From positions 1 through 13,171 of the forward strand of contig CALLJA010000613.1 of the NCBI GenBank assembly GCA_938008865.1: a stretch of DNA of 13,171 nt, given 5' to 3'. Positions 11,943 to 13,171 of this stretch are shown here, piece by piece. Below the pieces are notes generated by a model. That model had not been told where the DNA came from and did no database searches. It saw only the letters and a program-made list of their open reading frames with translations. Each line of letters begins with the position of its first letter. The stretch's first letter is position 1. The translations under genes and the position numbers were made by a program. The DNA is from an uncultured Anaerolineales bacterium. Lineage in GTDB: Bacteria > Chloroflexota > Anaerolineae > Anaerolineales > Villigracilaceae.

Positions 11943-13171
11943 TTGTCGAAGAAAACCTTTCACCTTGTCTCTTTGGGCTGCGCCAAGAACACCGTCGATT
12001 CCGACTCGATGGCGCAGTTGCTTCTGAACGACGGTTACCGCATGGTCGAGACGCCTGAGCGCGCCAGCGTGCTGATCGTCAACACCTGCGGCTTTATTGG
12101 TCCAGCCAAACAGGAATCGCTGAACGTGTTGCGCGAATTGGCCGAGTCCAAACTGGACGGCCAGGTGCTGATCGCGGCAGGCTGCCTCACCCAGCGCTAC
12201 GGCGCGGAGGTGGCGCAGAAAGTCCCCGGTGTGGACGGGGTGCTGGGCACCCGTCGCTGGATGGACATCGTCCAGGTGGTGCGCGAACTTCGCAAGGGTC
12301 CGCACCCCGAGCCGCTGTATCATCTGCCCGAGGCGCCCACCGTCGGCGCGGATGAGGGTGGGGCAGTGCGTGCGGCCATCACGGGAGCCAGCGCCTACCT
12401 CAAGGTGGCGGATGGCTGCCGCCGTCCGTGCGCGTTCTGCGCCATTCCGCTCATCAAGGGTACGGCGGTCAGCCGCCCGCTGGAGACGATCATCGAGGAA
12501 GCCAAACTCCTGCGTGACGACGGCATTCGCGAGTTGATCCTCATCGCGCAGGACACCACCGATTACGGCCACGACCTGGGCATGAAGGACGGCCTGGCCG
12601 TGCTGCTCGAAAACTTGACAACCCAGGTCCCCGACCTGGACTGGATCCGCGTGATGTACGCCTACCCGGGCTACGTCACCGACCGCCTGATCGATGTGAT
12701 GGCCTCGCAGAAACAGGTCCTGCCCTACCTCGACATGCCGCTCCAGCATGCGCATCCCAAGACGCTCTATCGCATGAAGCGTCCTTCCAACATGGACTGG
12801 GTGCGTAACACGCTGTCCAAGATGCGTGCGAAGATCCCCAACCTGGCCATGCGGACTACGTTCATCGTCGGTTACCCGGGTGAGACCGAAGAAGAATTCC
12901 AGGCGCTGGTGGATTTCGTCGAGGGGACGCGCTTCGACCGCGTGGGCGCCTTCCAATTCTCGTTCGAGCCTGGCACCACGTCCGAGCCGCTGGGCGACCC
13001 GGTCCCGGCCGAGGTCAAACAGGAGCGCTACGAGCGCATCATGGAATTGCAGCAGAATATCTCGTTGCAGGTCAATCAGGGATATGTGGGCAAAACGCTG
13101 GACGTGTTGGTGGAAGGATTCAACAATGGCGTGTCCATCGGCCGCTCCTACCGCGACGCGCCCGAGATCGA
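11943..13171 (+). CDS. rimO: Ribosomal protein uS12 methylthiotransferase RimO, C-terminus cut by window end
   Basis: About 409 codons are visible of a protein usually near 440 residues; the window ends inside the C-terminal TRAM domain. RimO is a radical SAM enzyme with two 4Fe-4S clusters that adds a methylthio group to a conserved aspartate of ribosomal protein uS12. The N-terminal cluster cysteines are C13 (SLGCAKN), C49 (NTCGF) and C81 (AAGCLTQR). The radical SAM motif is C159-x3-C163-x2-C166 in DGCRRPCAFCAIP. Later blocks are LDMPLQHAHPKTL, RMKRPSN and TFIVGYPGETEEEF. NTCGF with an AKQES-type follow-up, and the short N-terminus, favour RimO over the tRNA enzyme MiaB. The start is TTG. 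It is directly downstream of the rodZ-like gene and probably cotranscribed with it. Confidence 0.95.
   Translation, partial: MSKKTFHLVSLGCAKNTVDSDSMAQLLLNDGYRMVETPERASVLIVNTCGFIGPAKQESLNVLRELAESKLDGQVLIAAGCLTQRYGAEVAQKVPGVDGVLGTRRWMDIVQVVRELRKGPHPEPLYHLPEAPTVGADEGGAVRAAITGASAYLKVADGCRRPCAFCAIPLIKGTAVSRPLETIIEEAKLLRDDGIRELILIAQDTTDYGHDLGMKDGLAVLLENLTTQVPDLDWIRVMYAYPGYVTDRLIDVMASQKQVLPYLDMPLQHAHPKTLYRMKRPSNMDWVRNTLSKMRAKIPNLAMRTTFIVGYPGETEEEFQALVDFVEGTRFDRVGAFQFSFEPGTTSEPLGDPVPAEVKQERYERIMELQQNISLQVNQGYVGKTLDVLVEGFNNGVSIGRSYRDAPEI

Noticed and set aside
11910..12956. Minus-strand open frame of 348 codons opposite rimO
   Set aside because: RimO carries all cluster and radical SAM motifs on the plus strand; the opposite frame has no family features.
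1..13171. CRISPR arrays, tRNA or rRNA genes, insertion sequences, phage or defence genes
   Set aside because: I found no regularly spaced repeats of CRISPR form, no cloverleaf-like sequences, no transposase motifs and no terminal inverted repeats; the window reads as core chromosome.

Overview
The window is GC-rich, densely coding bacterial DNA. The gene content (RodZ-like protein with a Thr/Pro-rich outer tail, multi-GAF HD-GYP protein, several TTG/GTG starts) fits a member of the Chloroflexota, most likely class Anaerolineae. That placement is an inference from style and family content; no rRNA or other phylogenetic marker is present. No tRNA, rRNA, insertion sequence, phage gene or CRISPR array was seen. 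Almost all of the window is ordinary core-genome housekeeping plus one signalling pair.

Layout. (1) Positions 1-155, minus strand: the N-terminal part of a small charged protein of unknown function, with a good promoter just upstream. (2) Positions 296-4420, plus strand: a tight five-gene run of GNAT acetyltransferase, alanine racemase (alr), lipoprotein signal peptidase (lspA), RluD-type pseudouridine synthase and low-specificity threonine aldolase. Gaps are at most 38 bases and lspA overlaps the rluD-type gene. The run ends in a symmetric hairpin (4421-4456) that can also stop the converging unit. (3) Positions 9184-4468, minus strand: a two-gene cyclic-di-GMP signalling unit. A 1052-residue membrane protein with three GAF-like domains and an HD-GYP phosphodiesterase domain is followed, with an 11-base overlap, by a 522-residue membrane GAF-GGDEF diguanylate cyclase. 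(4) Positions 9185-9319: divergent intergenic region with an extended -10 promoter for rplI and a 16-base imperfect direct repeat. (5) Positions 9320-13171, plus strand: rplI (bL9 with a charged C-terminal extension), a hairpin terminator, a RodZ-like membrane protein carrying two separated RodZ-type HTH domains, and rimO, cut by the window end.

How they work together. The first operon joins wall precursor supply (D-alanine), lipoprotein maturation and rRNA modification. The signalling pair holds a making and a breaking enzyme for c-di-GMP in one translationally coupled unit, both membrane-anchored. The last block joins ribosome components and modification (bL9, and RimO acting on uS12) with a cell-shape type protein.

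I did not find a clearly undescribed system. The points most worth a second look are the RodZ-like protein with duplicated HTH domains, the coupled HD-GYP/GGDEF pair with its unassigned membrane modules and altered metal-site residue, the direct repeat at the rplI promoter, and a terminator lying immediately before the rodZ-like start codon.
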